Below, in pieces: positions 25,851-35,995 of a stretch of DNA of 64,000 bases (position 1 is the first letter of the stretch; every line of letters starts with the position of its first letter). The notes under the pieces were generated by a model. It saw nothing but the letters and a program-made list of their open reading frames with translations. It had not been told where the DNA came from and did not search any database. Origin of the DNA: Celeribacter neptunius (GTDB lineage Bacteria > Pseudomonadota > Alphaproteobacteria > Rhodobacterales > Rhodobacteraceae); NCBI RefSeq assembly GCF_900113955.1, contig NZ_FORH01000004.1, positions 124,001 to 188,000 of the forward strand, written 5' to 3'. Position numbers and translations under genes: made by a program.

Positions 25851-27076
25851 CTGCCCTGCCAGTTGCGGCGCTGGTCCCAAAGCGTCACCGCATAGAGCAA
25901 CACGCCGGCGAGTGTCAGCGCCGCCCCGACATAGCCCGACGAGGGAAACCCGTAGCCGCGGGCGATATAGATCGAGGCGACGAAGGGGCCCAAAGCATTG
26001 GCCGCATTGAAAGCCGCATGGTGCAGTGCGGCGGCCAAGGATTGCGCATCACCCGCCACAGTCATCAACCGGGTCTGCAACAGGATCGGCAAGCCGTTGG
26101 CAATGCCCATCGCCAGCACCAGCGCCACCAGGGCATAAGCATGCCCGGCCACGACGGGATAGAGCATCAGAAGCACGATATTGGCGAAAAGCATCACAAA
26201 GACCGAGAGGTTGAGCGCGCGATCCGCGGCCCAGCCGGCCAGCAGGGCCCCGAGGGTCATGCCACCGCCCATGATCGCCAGATAGATCGGAATATTGCCG
26301 TCGCTGATCTTGGTCACCTCGATCAGCGTCGAAGCCAGATAGGTATAGAAGGCAAAGAAACCGCCGAAACCAATCGCCCCGGTCAGCAATGTCAGAAGCA
26401 CCTGACGATTCTTGAGCGCACCGAGTTCCTGCAGCGCGTTCGAGCCGGAGCCTTCTGTGGTTTGCGGCGCGAAGATCAGGATCATCATGGCCGTCGCAGC
26501 GGACAGGACCCCGACCAGGGCAAAGGCCCATCGCCAACCGACGGTCTGCCCGAGCACATTGGCGAAAGGTACGCCGACAACCGTGGCAATGGTCAGCCCG
26601 AGCATCAGCTTGGCCACGGCGCGACCACGTTGACCGGGTCCGGCCAAGGAGGCGGCCATCAGTGCCGCAACCCCGAAATAGGCGCCATGTGGCATACCGC
26701 TCAGGAAGCGCGCCAGAAGCATGGTCGGATAGCTCGCGGCCAGTGCCGACAGGATATGGGTCAGGCAGAACATCAGCATCAACCCGATGAGGACAAGCCG
26801 CCGCTCGATTCTGGCCGCGGCTACGGCGATCAGCGGCGCTCCAACCACCACGCCCAGCGCATAGGCAGAGATCAACCGGCTGGCCGTCGCCTCATCGATC
26901 CCAAGCCCCTCTGCCATGAAGGGCAAGAGGCTCATGGTGGCGAATTCGGTGGTGCCAATCGCGAACCCGCCCATGGCGAGCGCAAAAAGGACAATACCCG
27001 GTCGCGAGCCGGTGTGGGTGGGGGTCGCCACGGCCATGGTTGGATAATCCTGTGAGGAGTGTTCGCTTTGACTCAT
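25844..27076 (-). CDS. MFS efflux transporter (AraJ/YdhP-like)
   Basis: The protein (410 aa from 27076, 397 aa from 27037) has 12 membrane segments and the major-facilitator pattern of the sugar/drug efflux subgroup. FAIGTTEFATMSLLPFMAEGL lies in helix 1-2, and GMPHGAYFGVAALMA and an MGGGMTLGALLAG repeat follow. The start is uncertain: ATG at 27076 has purines abutting it, whereas 27037 has AGGAT ten bases upstream. Efflux substrate is not predictable. Convergent with the SDR gene. Confidence 0.83.
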   Translation of the reverse strand: MSQSEHSSQDYPTMAVATPTHTGSRPGIVLFALAMGGFAIGTTEFATMSLLPFMAEGLGIDEATASRLISAYALGVVVGAPLIAVAAARIERRLVLIGLMLMFCLTHILSALAASYPTMLLARFLSGMPHGAYFGVAALMAASLAGPGQRGRAVAKLMLGLTIATVVGVPFANVLGQTVGWRWAFALVGVLSAATAMMILIFAPQTTEGSGSNALQELGALKNRQVLLTLLTGAIGFGGFFAFYTYLASTLIEVTKISDGNIPIYLAIMGGGMTLGALLAGWAADRALNLSVFVMLFANIVLLMLYPVVAGHAYALVALVLAMGIANGLPILLQTRLMTVAGDAQSLAAALHHAAFNAANALGPFVASIYIARGYGFPSSGYVGAALTLAGVLLYAVTLWDQRRNWQGSY

Positions 27077-27172
27077 CCCCCATTCGGGGATGAGGATCAA
27101 TATCGCAATCGCGCGGCTTTGCTCATATCCGCCTTGCGCAAACGACAGAGCGGAGAGCGGCGGAATCCACGA

Positions 27173-29101
27173 TCAGGCGCGTTTGCTGGACAAATCCGCC
27201 ACACCCAGCACGGCCAACACCTTGGCTTCGATATCCGGCACATTGAGACCCGCGGTCGCGTACATCGCCTCGGGGCTGGCCTGATCGATGAACGTGTCCG
27301 GCAGGGTCATAGAGCGGAATTTAAGCCCATGATCGAACACGCCCTCTTCGGCGAGAAAATCGGCCACATGCGAGCCGAAACCGCCGATTGCGCCCTCTTC
27401 GAGCGTGATCAGCGCCTCATGGTTCGCGGCCAGATCGCGGATCAATCCGTGATCCAGAGGCTTGGCAAAACGCGCGTCCGCGACGGTGCAGGAAATCCCC
27501 TTGGCCGCGAGGTTTTCGGCGGCTTTCAAGGCGGGTTCGAGACGCGTCCCGAAGGAGAGAAGCGCCACGCGGCTCCCCTCACGCACGATCCGGCCCTTGC
27601 CGATCTCGAGCACCTCGCCATGTTCCGGCATCTGCACGCCGACGCCTTCGCCACGCGGGTAGCGGAAGGCGATCGGACCGTCGTTATGCGCGGCGGCGGT
27701 GGCGACCATATGGACGAGTTCCGCCTCATCGGCGGCGGCCATGACCACCATGCCCGGCAGGTTGGCCATGAAAGCGATGTCGAAAGACCCGGCGTGCGTC
27801 GCGCCATCGGCACCGACGAGCCCGGCACGGTCGATGGCAAAGCGCACCGGCAGGCGCTGGATCGCCACATCATGCACGACCTGATCGTAGCCGCGCTGCA
27901 GGAAGGTCGAATACATAGCACAGAAGGGTTTCATCCCACCGGCCGCGAGACCGGCGGAGAAAGTCACCCCATGCTGCTCGGCGATACCGACATCGAAACA
28001 ACGCGCCGGAAAGCGTTCGGCGAAAAGATCGAGCCCGGTGCCATCCGGCATGGCCGCAGTCACGGCGACGATCTTGTCATCGCGTGTCGCCTCGTCGATC
28101 AGCGCCTTGGCGAAGACCTTGGTATAGGAGGGCGCGTTGGACTTGGCCTTTTTCTGTTCGCCGGTGACCACGTCGAACTTGGCGGTCGCGTGTCCCTTGT
28201 CCGGGCGTCCCTCCGCCGGGGCATAGCCTTTGCCCTTTTTGGTGATCGCGTGGATCAGGATCGGCCCGGTGGCGCGCTCCTTCACGGTGCGCAGCACATT
28301 CAGGAGCTGGTCCATGTCATGACCGTCGATCGGCCCGACATAGGAGAAGCCGAGCTCTTCGAACAGCGTGCCGCCAATGGTCATGCCCTTGAGCATTTCC
28401 TTGGCGCGTTTGGCGCCTTCCTGGAACGGATGCGGCAGGAGCGACACCGCCCCCTTGGCAGCGGCTTTCAGCTCCTGGAACGGTTCACCGGCATAAAGAC
28501 GCGTCAGGTAAGACGAGAGCGCACCGGTCGGCGGGGCAATCGACATTTCATTGTCATTGAGGATGACGATCAGACGCTTGCCCAGATGGCCGGCGTTGTT
28601 CATCGCCTCGAAAGCCATACCTGCGGACATGGAACCATCGCCGATCACCGCGATCGCATCGCCGATTCCGTGTTCCGGTGCACCACCGAGATCGCGCGCC
28701 ACGGCAAAGCCCAAAGCGGCCGAGATCGAGGTGGAGCTATGCGCCGCGCCGAACGGGTCATAGGGGCTTTCCGAACGTTTGGTGAAGCCGGACAGCCCGC
28801 CCTCTTGCCGCAGTGTCCGGATGCGGTCGCGACGACCGGTGAGGATCTTGTGCGGATAGCATTGGTGCGAGACGTCCCAGATCAGCCGGTCTTTCGGCGT
28901 ATCAAACACCGCATGCAGCGCCACGGTCAGTTCGACCACGCCGAGCCCTGCGCCAAGGTGACCACCGGTGACAGAGACCGCGGCAATGGTTTCCTGACGT
29001 AGCTCATGCGCCAGACGTTTCAATTCAACGTCGGACAGCGCCTTGAGATCGGCGGGGACATTCACGCGATCAAGGGTCGGAGTGGCTGGTCGGTCGGACA
29101 T
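27173..29101 (-). CDS. dxs: 1-deoxy-D-xylulose-5-phosphate synthase
   Basis: The 642-aa TPP enzyme condenses pyruvate and glyceraldehyde 3-phosphate, the first step of the MEP isoprenoid pathway and also the source of deoxyxylulose phosphate for thiamine and pyridoxal. [34 protein letters not shown] and the transketolase C-terminal domains are present. It follows ispA by 14 nt in the operon xseB-ispA-dxs, which supplies precursor and prenyl chain together. Confidence 0.97.
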   Translation of the reverse strand: MSDRPATPTLDRVNVPADLKALSDVELKRLAHELRQETIAAVSVTGGHLGAGLGVVELTVALHAVFDTPKDRLIWDVSHQCYPHKILTGRRDRIRTLRQEGGLSGFTKRSESPYDPFGAAHSSTSISAALGFAVARDLGGAPEHGIGDAIAVIGDGSMSAGMAFEAMNNAGHLGKRLIVILNDNEMSIAPPTGALSSYLTRLYAGEPFQELKAAAKGAVSLLPHPFQEGAKRAKEMLKGMTIGGTLFEELGFSYVGPIDGHDMDQLLNVLRTVKERATGPILIHAITKKGKGYAPAEGRPDKGHATAKFDVVTGEQKKAKSNAPSYTKVFAKALIDEATRDDKIVAVTAAMPDGTGLDLFAERFPARCFDVGIAEQHGVTFSAGLAAGGMKPFCAMYSTFLQRGYDQVVHDVAIQRLPVRFAIDRAGLVGADGATHAGSFDIAFMANLPGMVVMAAADEAELVHMVATAAAHNDGPIAFRYPRGEGVGVQMPEHGEVLEIGKGRIVREGSRVALLSFGTRLEPALKAAENLAAKGISCTVADARFAKPLDHGLIRDLAANHEALITLEEGAIGGFGSHVADFLAEEGVFDHGLKFRSMTLPDTFIDQASPEAMYATAGLNVPDIEAKVLAVLGVADLSSKRA

Positions 29102-29115
29102 GGCGTCTCGCTTTC

Positions 29116-29982
29116 TCAGGTTTCCCGCGAAATAACGAAACGGGCGAGGTCCCGCAAGGACTCTGCCCGGGTTCCATAGGGGCTCAATGCCGCACAGGCG
29201 TCATCGACCAAAGAGCTAGCACGCATCTTGGCGCCCTCAAGCCCCAGAAGCGACACGAAGGTCGCCTTGCCCGCATGGGCGTCCTTGCCGACGGCTTTGC
29301 CGGTTTTCTCGATATCGCCCTCTACATCGAGAATATCGTCCTGGATCTGGAACGCCAGGCCCAGCGCCTTGGCATAGGCGCCGAGCGGCTTCGGGTCACC
29401 GCCGCCGAGGATCGCACCGGCGCGCGCGGACCATTCAATCAGGGCGCCCGTCTTGTTGCCTTGCAGCTCGGTGATCTCAGCGAGATCGAGCGGACTTTCG
29501 GCAGTCTCTGCGGCGATATCCTGCGCCTGTCCCAGCACCATGCCGGAAATGCCGGCGGACCTGGCGAGAGAGGCGATCAATTCGACCCGAACCTGGCTCA
29601 AAACGTCCATTTCAGGCCGGGTCAACAGCTCGAACGACAGGGTCTGTAGCGCATCGCCGACGAGCACGGCCGTGGCCTCGTCCCAGCGTTTGTGCACGGT
29701 CGGCTGACCCCGGCGCAGGTCGTCATCGTCCATACAGGGCAGATCGTCATGCACGAGACTATAGGCATGCAGCGCCTCGATCGCGGCGGCGGCCCAGACC
29801 GATTGCGCGGCGGGGATGCCATGGAGGCTCGCCCCCTCCATCACCAGAAAGGCCCGAAGCCGCTTGCCGCCCTGAAGCGCATAGCGCAGACCTTCCTCGA
29901 CCGGCATGGCGCCCAGCGGCTCCAGAACCGTGTCGAAACAGGCGGAAACCGCCTCTTTACAGCGCTGCAGATGGTCCTGCAT
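29116..29982 (-). CDS. ispA: Polyprenyl (farnesyl/geranylgeranyl) diphosphate synthase
   Basis: The 288-aa protein builds C15 (or C20) prenyl diphosphate from IPP and DMAPP. The first aspartate-rich motif is [15 protein letters not shown] and the second is [18 protein letters not shown] is the IPP-binding start. The short length and operon (between xseB and dxs) fit IspA. Its ATG overlaps the xseB stop by one base (TGATG). Confidence 0.95.
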   Translation of the reverse strand: MQDHLQRCKEAVSACFDTVLEPLGAMPVEEGLRYALQGGKRLRAFLVMEGASLHGIPAAQSVWAAAAIEALHAYSLVHDDLPCMDDDDLRRGQPTVHKRWDEATAVLVGDALQTLSFELLTRPEMDVLSQVRVELIASLARSAGISGMVLGQAQDIAAETAESPLDLAEITELQGNKTGALIEWSARAGAILGGGDPKPLGAYAKALGLAFQIQDDILDVEGDIEKTGKAVGKDAHAGKATFVSLLGLEGAKMRASSLVDDACAALSPYGTRAESLRDLARFVISRET

Positions 29983-30224
29983 CAGACACCTTCGGCTTTG
30001 GTCGTCCCGGCGGCGGCGCCATCGGGCCCGACGGTGATCTTTTCGACCTTTTCCTCGGCCTCTTTCAGCTTGGCCTCACAATGCGCCTTGAGCGCAGCGC
30101 CGCGTTCATAGAGCGCGATACTGTCCTCGAGCGCGACATCGCCCCGCTCCAGCTTGCTCACGACCTCATTGAGTTCGGCCATGGCGGTTTCAAAGGACAT
30201 CTCGCTGACCGGTGTCTCGCTCAT
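29982..30224 (-). CDS. xseB: Exodeoxyribonuclease VII small subunit
   Basis: The 80-aa protein shows the family core FETAMAELNEVVSKLERG, ALEDSIALYERG, and a C-terminal charged helix. It partners XseA (not in this window) to degrade single-stranded DNA. The start MSETPVSEMS at 30224 follows GGGAGAGACAG; upstream in-frame residues to 30305 are not family-like. First gene of the operon with ispA and dxs. Confidence 0.94.
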   Translation of the reverse strand: MSETPVSEMSFETAMAELNEVVSKLERGDVALEDSIALYERGAALKAHCEAKLKEAEEKVEKITVGPDGAAAGTTKAEGV

Positions 30225-30327
30225 CTGTCTCTCCCGATTGCTTTGCCCCCTGCATATAGGAAAATGGCGGGGATTGACCAGTTCGAGTTTCCGGACAATC
30301 CGCACGTCCCGCTGCGCTCCGGGCGGG

Positions 30328-31026
30328 TTATTCCGGCGTCAGCATATAGCCCGCGCCGCGCACGGTTTGCAGATAGCGAGGCTGACGCGGGTCGTCCTCG
30401 AGTTTGCGCCGCAGACGGGTGATTTGCACATCGACAGCGCGCTCCTGCGCCTGACCGCCATCGCGGCCCAGTCGTTCGACCAATTCGCCGCGCGATACAG
30501 GTTCGCCGGAGGCGGCGACAAAAATCCGCATCAATTGCGACTCGGTGCCGGTCAGGCGGACAACCTGATCGCCCTGCCACAGCTCGCCGCGTTCGACATC
30601 GTAGCGAAACCGCCCGAGATGCAGGAATTTCGGCCCGGCTTCGGTCTCTTCCACCTGCGGCATGCGCCGCAGCACGGCATTGATGCGCAACAGCAGCTCT
30701 TTCGGCTCGAACGGTTTCGGCAGGTAATCATCGGCGCCAGCCTCCAGCCCCAGGATGCGCTCCTCGGTCTCACCCTTGGCGGTCAGGAGCATGATCGGCG
30801 TGGCGATATCCTGACGCAGCGCCTTGGTCAGGCTGATGCCGTCCTCGCCGGGCATCATCACATCCAGAACGATGAGATCGAATTCCAACCCGGCCAAAAG
30901 CCGGCGTGCATGGGCGGCATCGCGGGCCGCTGTGACGCAAAACCCATGACGGATCAGGAATTTCTGCAACAAACCGCGGATGCGCTCATCGTCATCCACG
31001 ATCAGAAGATGGATCTCTCCGCTCAC
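30328..31026 (-). CDS. petR: OmpR-family response regulator, PetR-like
   Basis: The 232-aa regulator has a receiver domain (LLIVDDDERIRGLL, phospho-Asp in DLIVLDVMMPGEDG, Lys in YLPKPFEP) and an OmpR winged helix (about 135-230, RAVDVQITRLRRKLEDD, YLQTVRGAGYML). With the MarR-type gene 3 nt upstream it matches the petP-petR pair known from Rhodobacter capsulatus. No histidine kinase lies next to it. petABC itself is about 15 kb away here. Confidence 0.85.
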   Translation of the reverse strand: MSGEIHLLIVDDDERIRGLLQKFLIRHGFCVTAARDAAHARRLLAGLEFDLIVLDVMMPGEDGISLTKALRQDIATPIMLLTAKGETEERILGLEAGADDYLPKPFEPKELLLRINAVLRRMPQVEETEAGPKFLHLGRFRYDVERGELWQGDQVVRLTGTESQLMRIFVAASGEPVSRGELVERLGRDGGQAQERAVDVQITRLRRKLEDDPRQPRYLQTVRGAGYMLTPE

Positions 31027-31029
31027 CCT

Positions 31030-31542
31030 TTACTCTCCCCTGTTCGTCATGGCGTTGAAATACGCCGCCTGGTCCGGGTCCATCATCGCCTCCAGCACGC
31101 GCCGGAACCCCGCCACGGCCTCATGACCCGCCTCCCGATAGGCCACCCGCATCCGCGCCCGCTGCGCCTCCGACAATTCCGCCTCGAGCGCCGTGCCGGT
31201 CTCCGAGAGGTAGAGGTGACGTTCCCGTTTGTCTTGTACGCCAATTCGGCTCTCGACCAAACCATCCTCGATCAAAGTGCGCAACACCCGGTTCAGCGAC
31301 TGTTTGGTGACACCCAAGATGCCGAGAAGGTTGTTCACATTGGTCCCCGGTGCCCGGCCGATGAAATGCAGTGCCCGGTGATGCGCCCGACCATAGCCGT
31401 ATTTCTCGAGAATACGGTCCGGATCGGCGGTGAACCCGCGATAGGCAAAGAACATCGCCTCGATGCCTTTCCGGAGCTGCTCGTCCGTCAGAAAGAGCAG
31501 CGCCTGCCCGCCTTTGGTTCCGCCAGCCTTGCCGTCCGCCAT
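31030..31542 (-). CDS. petP: MarR-family regulator, PetP-like
   Basis: The 170-aa protein carries the MarR winged helix: HHRALHFIGRAPGTNVNNLL, GVTKQSLNRVLRTLIEDGLV and a wing RIGVQDKRERHLYLSETG. The start at MADGKAGGTKGG (31542) follows GAGGCGGAT; a TTG at 31560 is possible. It forms a two-gene unit with the response regulator, the arrangement called petP-petR in Rhodobacter. The ligand is unknown. Confidence 0.83.
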   Translation of the reverse strand: MADGKAGGTKGGQALLFLTDEQLRKGIEAMFFAYRGFTADPDRILEKYGYGRAHHRALHFIGRAPGTNVNNLLGILGVTKQSLNRVLRTLIEDGLVESRIGVQDKRERHLYLSETGTALEAELSEAQRARMRVAYREAGHEAVAGFRRVLEAMMDPDQAAYFNAMTNRGE

Positions 31543-31723
31543 ATCCGCCTCATTTCTCAAAATGCATAATTTACACTCACTTTAAGTCAGCCATGTTGAC
31601 ATTCCAAGATTGAATTGATAGCGAAACCGGGATTTCGCGCAACAATCGTCCCAAATATCGCCAGATCGCGCAATTTCATGAAAGCTACGGCGCCTGCGGG
31701 ACAGGACAGAAAAGGAGAGCCCC

Positions 31724-32593
31724 ATGGCGGGTAGCTACGAAGATCGTGACGGCTATATCTGGATGGACGGCGCGCTGGTCGATTGGCGCGACGCCAAGGT
31801 GCATATCCTGACCCACGCCATGCATTACGCCTCCTCCGTGTTCGAGGGCGAGCGTTGCTATGAGGGCAAGATTTTCAAATCTGTCGAACATTCCAAGCGC
31901 CTGCTCGAATCCGGCAAGGCGCTCGACATGCCGATCCCCTACACGGTCGAAGAGATCGAAAAGGCCAAGTACGATGTGCTCAAGGCCAATGGCTGGGACA
32001 ATGCCTATGTGCGCGTGGTGGCCTGGCGCGGCGCCGGCGAGGACATGGGCGTTGCCGCCAACAGAAACCCTGTGCGCATGGCCGTCGCGGCCTGGGAATG
32101 GGGCGCTTACTATGGCGACGCCAAGATGAAGGGCGCCAAGCTCGATATCGCGAAATGGAAACGGCCCTCGCCGGAGACCATTCCGACCGCGGCCAAGGCC
32201 GCCGGTCTCTACATGATCTGCACCATGTCGAAACATGCCGCCGAGGCGAAAGGATGTTCGGATGCCTTGTTCATGGATTATCGCGGCTACGTGGCCGAGG
32301 CGACCGGCGCGAATATCTTTTTCGTCAAGGATGGTGAAGTGCACACGCCGATCCCGGACGCCATCCTCAACGGCATCACCCGTCAGACCGTGATCGGCAT
32401 GCTGAAGGACAAGGGTATCACCGTACATGAGCGCCGGATCATGCCCGAGGAGCTCGACGGGTTCGAACAGTGTTTCCTCACCGGCACCGCGGCCGAGGTG
32501 ACGCCCGTCGGCCAGATCGGGGAGTATATGTTCGAGGTCGGTGCCCTGACCCGCGACATCGCCACCGATTACGAAAAGCTGGTCCGCAGCTGA
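31724..32593 (+). CDS. ilvE: Branched-chain amino-acid aminotransferase
   Basis: The 289-aa PLP enzyme transfers amino groups between glutamate and the keto acids of valine, leucine and isoleucine. HYASSVFEGERCYEGKIF, TAAKAAGLYMICTM (candidate PLP lysine region), EATGANIFFVKDG and FLTGTAAEVTPVGQI are fold-type IV landmarks. AAGGAGAGCCCC precedes the ATG. It is divergent from petP-petR. Confidence 0.95.
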   Translation: MAGSYEDRDGYIWMDGALVDWRDAKVHILTHAMHYASSVFEGERCYEGKIFKSVEHSKRLLESGKALDMPIPYTVEEIEKAKYDVLKANGWDNAYVRVVAWRGAGEDMGVAANRNPVRMAVAAWEWGAYYGDAKMKGAKLDIAKWKRPSPETIPTAAKAAGLYMICTMSKHAAEAKGCSDALFMDYRGYVAEATGANIFFVKDGEVHTPIPDAILNGITRQTVIGMLKDKGITVHERRIMPEELDGFEQCFLTGTAAEVTPVGQIGEYMFEVGALTRDIATDYEKLVRS

Positions 32594-32599
32594 CAATGG

Positions 32600-32628
32600 T
32601 GCCGCTCTTGCGAGAGGGGGCGGCATTT
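32600..32628 (+). terminator. Weak terminator-like hairpin after ilvE
   Basis: TGCCGC and GCGGCA flank an inner CTC/GAG pairing, followed by only three Ts. Confidence 0.4.
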
Positions 32629-32700
32629 CGCAAATCGCTTTAACCTAGAACTAAGAGCTTTCTGCCAACTTCCTCCCGTGTGTTGGCAGGAGGCTGTCCC

Positions 32701-33195
32701 TTGGTTAGAAAAGATACGATCGTCATCGGTCTCATCACGGTGTTCATTGTCACCCCGGCAGTGCTTGCCCTGACCGCCTATTTCATCACGAAAAACCCGT
32801 CTTTGCGGCCTCTGGGCATTACCGTCGACCGACTCTCCGAAGCCGGTCAGCTGGAAAACAACGGGTTGATTATTGCCGTGGTGGACATCGGCAGCGAGTC
32901 GCGAAAAGCGTCGAGCAAAACACAATACGAGGCCGCCATCGAAAAGGCGTTTAACCAGCTGAACGCCGAGGTTCGGGTGAAGTTCCGCACCATTCCTGGC
33001 AGCAATGTCAATGTCACCTATCTGGTCGGCGAAAGCCGTATCGGCCCTTTCCCCGCATCCCGCGCCTCCGAAGGCATCCTCCCGGCGATCGAAGCGGAAA
33101 AGATGGTCGTGGCCCATCGCAAGGCCACGGTGAAGGAACAGGAACGACGCGCCACCGTCCGGCGCGATGGTTTCTGGGACTGGGTCTTCGACTGA
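32701..33195 (+). CDS. Hypothetical single-pass membrane protein
   Basis: The 164-aa reading starts with TTG at 32701 after AGGAGG (a GTG at 32680 is in frame). An N-terminal hydrophobic segment (TIVIGLITVFIVTPAVLALTAYF) is likely an uncleaved anchor. A soluble domain follows with a conserved-looking strand NVTYLVGESRIGPFPASRA and a basic C-terminus. I do not recognise the family. It lies 107 nt after ilvE and may be transcribed with it. Confidence 0.7.
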   Translation: MVRKDTIVIGLITVFIVTPAVLALTAYFITKNPSLRPLGITVDRLSEAGQLENNGLIIAVVDIGSESRKASSKTQYEAAIEKAFNQLNAEVRVKFRTIPGSNVNVTYLVGESRIGPFPASRASEGILPAIEAEKMVVAHRKATVKEQERRATVRRDGFWDWVFD

Positions 33196-33219
33196 ACTCC
33201 GACCCTCACCTCTTCGCCC

Positions 33220-34140
33220 TCAAAGCGCGTCGGCACGTTTGCGCTTGGCCGCGCTCAGGCCCAACGCGCGCTCTCTCAGGATGATCACCACCCCGGCCGA
33301 GATGACGATGCTCGCCCCCAGCAACATCGGCAGGGTCGGCACATCGCCGAACACAACGTAGCCAATGACCAGGGCAAAAACCATCGAGGCGTAATCGAAG
33401 GGCGCCAGCAGCGAGGCATCGGCGTAGCGATAGCAGGAGGTGAGAAACACCTGCGCCAGCCCGCCGATCAAACCGCCAAGTGTCAAATACAGCGCAACCA
33501 GAGGGCTCGGCACCACCCATTGACCCAGAGGCAGGGTCATCAGGCCTGCAACGGTACAGGACATCGAGAACCAGAACACGATCGAGCTGGTGGATTCGCT
33601 GCGCACCATGTTGCGGACATGCAATTGCACGATCGCGGCCAGACAGGCACCGCCCAGCGCCACCATCGCCCCGAGCTGCTCGCGCGGGTCCGGCGTGCCG
33701 TTGAACACGGTGATCCGTGGCATCAGCACGATGATCACCCCGACAAGCCCCGCGAAAACCGCGGAGAGGCGGAACAGACGCACCTCTTCCCCGGCAAACA
33801 TCGCCGCAAAAATCACCAGAAGCAAAGGCGCGGCATAGCCGATCACCGTTGCTTCGGGCAGCGGCAACAGGGCCAGAGCGTAGAAGTTGAGAAACATCGC
33901 ACTCGCCCCGATCATGCCGCGCCAGACATGCCCCATGGGGGATTTGACCCGCAACCCGGAAAGAAAACCCTGCTTGCTGCGCGCCAGCCAGATGAAGATC
34001 ACCGGCAGGGCGAAAAACGACCGGAAAAATACCGCTTCACCGGGGGGCACCTCGTCGCTCGCCGCTTTGACGAGGGCGGCCATGACGACAAAGCACACGA
34101 CCGAGGCAAGCTTGAGGCCAATGCCCCGAAACGGCTCCAT
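33220..34140 (-). CDS. DMT-superfamily (EamA) transporter
   Basis: The 306-aa protein has ten membrane segments in two EamA repeats, with the first ending around GVIIVLMPRI and the second ending in GASIVISAGVVIILRER. Small-metabolite efflux is usual for the family; the substrate is unknown. It is last in a leftward run mtgA-GST-queG-eamA with gaps of 26-50 nt, suggesting one transcript. Confidence 0.88.
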   Translation of the reverse strand: MEPFRGIGLKLASVVCFVVMAALVKAASDEVPPGEAVFFRSFFALPVIFIWLARSKQGFLSGLRVKSPMGHVWRGMIGASAMFLNFYALALLPLPEATVIGYAAPLLLVIFAAMFAGEEVRLFRLSAVFAGLVGVIIVLMPRITVFNGTPDPREQLGAMVALGGACLAAIVQLHVRNMVRSESTSSIVFWFSMSCTVAGLMTLPLGQWVVPSPLVALYLTLGGLIGGLAQVFLTSCYRYADASLLAPFDYASMVFALVIGYVVFGDVPTLPMLLGASIVISAGVVIILRERALGLSAAKRKRADAL

Positions 34141-34179
34141 TCTCTGCTCTCCGAACTGGATGGGAACGGGCCTATGGTT

Positions 34180-35253
34180 TCATTCACGAGAGAGACGCGC
34201 AACGGCCCATTCAGCGGCATCACGCACGACGGCATCCGCATCTTCGCACAGAGAAACCGCCACGTCGCGCAAATCCGATGAGCCCGAATTGCCGATGGCG
34301 TAGAGCACATTGCGGACAAAGCGATCGCGTCCGATACGTTTGATTGGCGAGCCGGAGAATTTCGCCCGGAACGCCGCATCGTCCAACGCGGCCAGCTCGC
34401 GCAAGGACGGATCGCGCAGATCGTCGCGCGCGGCGTAGCGCAGCTCCTGCGCCGCCACCGCGAACTTGTTCCAAGGGCAGGCCGCGAGACAATCGTCGCA
34501 GCCATAGATCCGGTTGCCGAGTTTGGAGCGAAGCTCAGGCTCGACCGGCCCGTGATGCTCGATCGTCAGATAGGAGATACAGCGCCTAGCGTCGATCTGG
34601 AACGGTGCCGGAAAGGCATCGGTCGGACAGGCATCAAGACAGGCACGGCAAGAGCCGCAATGCTCGTTTTCCGCCGGATCTGGATCGAATTCATGGGTGG
34701 TGAAGATCGCGCCCAAGAAAAACCAGCTGCCGAGATCGCGAGACAGGAGATTGGTATGCTTGCCCTGCCAGCCAAGCCCGGCCTGCATCGCCAACGGTTT
34801 CTCCATCACCGGCGCGGTGTCGACGAACACCTTGATCTCCGTCCCCTCGCCCGCCTGTTCAATGAGCCAGCGCCCGAGCCGTTTGAGCCGTTTCTTGACG
34901 ATGTCATGATAGTCACGATTGCGGGCATAGACCGAAATTGCGCCGGATTCGGGTCTGCTTATAACCGCCATCGGATCTTCATCCGGGGTATAGCTTTCGG
35001 CCAGCATGATCACGGATTTCGCCTCTGGCCAAAGCGCCGCCGGATCGCCGCGCCAATTCATCCGCTCGGCCATCCAGCCCATCTGACCATGGCGGTCCAT
35101 TTCGACGAAGCTTTCGAGCCGAGCCATGGCGCCGGGCAGGATCGGACGACCGAAAGCCGCCTTGGAGAATCCCTCCTCCAGGGCGCGGGCCCGCACGGAC
35201 TCCTTGTCCGGTCCGGTCGCTTTGTCGCTGTGAGGCGTATCTAATCCAGCCAA
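34180..35253 (-). CDS. queG: Epoxyqueuosine reductase
   Basis: The 357-aa enzyme reduces epoxyqueuosine to queuosine in tRNA, using cobalamin and two 4Fe-4S clusters. The ferredoxin-like cysteine sets are [16 protein letters not shown] and [11 protein letters not shown]. The N-terminal domain carries the DUF1730 part ([17 protein letters not shown]). The C-terminus has HEAT-type helices ([15 protein letters not shown] to AAEWAVARL). Third gene of the mtgA-GST-queG-eamA run. Confidence 0.95.
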   Translation of the reverse strand: MAGLDTPHSDKATGPDKESVRARALEEGFSKAAFGRPILPGAMARLESFVEMDRHGQMGWMAERMNWRGDPAALWPEAKSVIMLAESYTPDEDPMAVISRPESGAISVYARNRDYHDIVKKRLKRLGRWLIEQAGEGTEIKVFVDTAPVMEKPLAMQAGLGWQGKHTNLLSRDLGSWFFLGAIFTTHEFDPDPAENEHCGSCRACLDACPTDAFPAPFQIDARRCISYLTIEHHGPVEPELRSKLGNRIYGCDDCLAACPWNKFAVAAQELRYAARDDLRDPSLRELAALDDAAFRAKFSGSPIKRIGRDRFVRNVLYAIGNSGSSDLRDVAVSLCEDADAVVRDAAEWAVARLSRE

Positions 35254-35279
35254 ATTGATCCCTTTCGGGCCAGTCTATC

Positions 35280-35945
35280 TCAGAAATCGAGATCGGTATA
35301 ATGCGCCGGCGGCGGAAAACCCGAAACCTGATCCGCCAAGAGAGAGCGAAACGCCGGGCGCGATTTGATCTTGGCATACCAGTCCTTCACCACCTCGTGG
35401 CGGTTCCAGTCGACATCCGAGATATAGTCGAGCGAAGACAGATGCGCGGCGGCGGCGAAATCCGCCAGAGTCATCGCATCACCTGCGAGCCAGCGCCGGC
35501 GATCCAGCAGCCAGGCCATGTAATCGAGATGATATTTGATCGCTTTCGAGCCGGCTTTGACATTGGCCGCCACCGGGTAGCCGGTCTTCATCAGTTTGCG
35601 ATTGACCCGCTCGTAAAGCAGTTTCGAGGTGACCTCTTGATGAAACTTGTCATCGAACCAGCAGACCAGCCGGCGCACCTCATATTTTCCTTCGGGATCC
35701 TTGGGCATCAGCGGCGGCGACGGGTAACGATCTTCGAGATACTCACAGATCGCCGCGCTTTCCGCGAGATGCATGTCATCGATCCGCAAGACCGGCACCT
35801 TGCCGGCCGGGTTGCGGCGCATGAAATCCGGGTCTTCTTCCCAATAGCGCTCTTCGACGAGCTCGACCTCGAGCTTCTTTTCCGCCAAGCACAGGCGGAC
35901 CTTGCGGCAAAAGGGAGAGAGGGGGACGTGGTACAGTCGGATCAT
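35280..35945 (-). CDS. Glutathione S-transferase family protein
   Basis: The 221-aa protein has a thioredoxin-fold N-terminus (YHVPLSPFCRKVRLCLAEKK) with a Ser-Pro-Phe-Cys active-site region, a cis-Pro in GKVPVLRID, and the glutathione-contacting ESAAICEYLEDRYP. An all-helical C-terminal domain follows (ADFAAAAHLSSLDYI). The substrate is unknown. Confidence 0.9.
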   Translation of the reverse strand: MIRLYHVPLSPFCRKVRLCLAEKKLEVELVEERYWEEDPDFMRRNPAGKVPVLRIDDMHLAESAAICEYLEDRYPSPPLMPKDPEGKYEVRRLVCWFDDKFHQEVTSKLLYERVNRKLMKTGYPVAANVKAGSKAIKYHLDYMAWLLDRRRWLAGDAMTLADFAAAAHLSSLDYISDVDWNRHEVVKDWYAKIKSRPAFRSLLADQVSGFPPPAHYTDLDF

Positions 35946-35995
35946 GCTGGCTACTCGCGGGTTTTCTCTCTACTTGCCGCATGCGCTCCGGCAGT

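Noticed and set aside
27059-29002. 647-aa plus-strand frame opposite dxs
   Set aside because: Shadow of dxs; no recognisable fold and no ribosome site.
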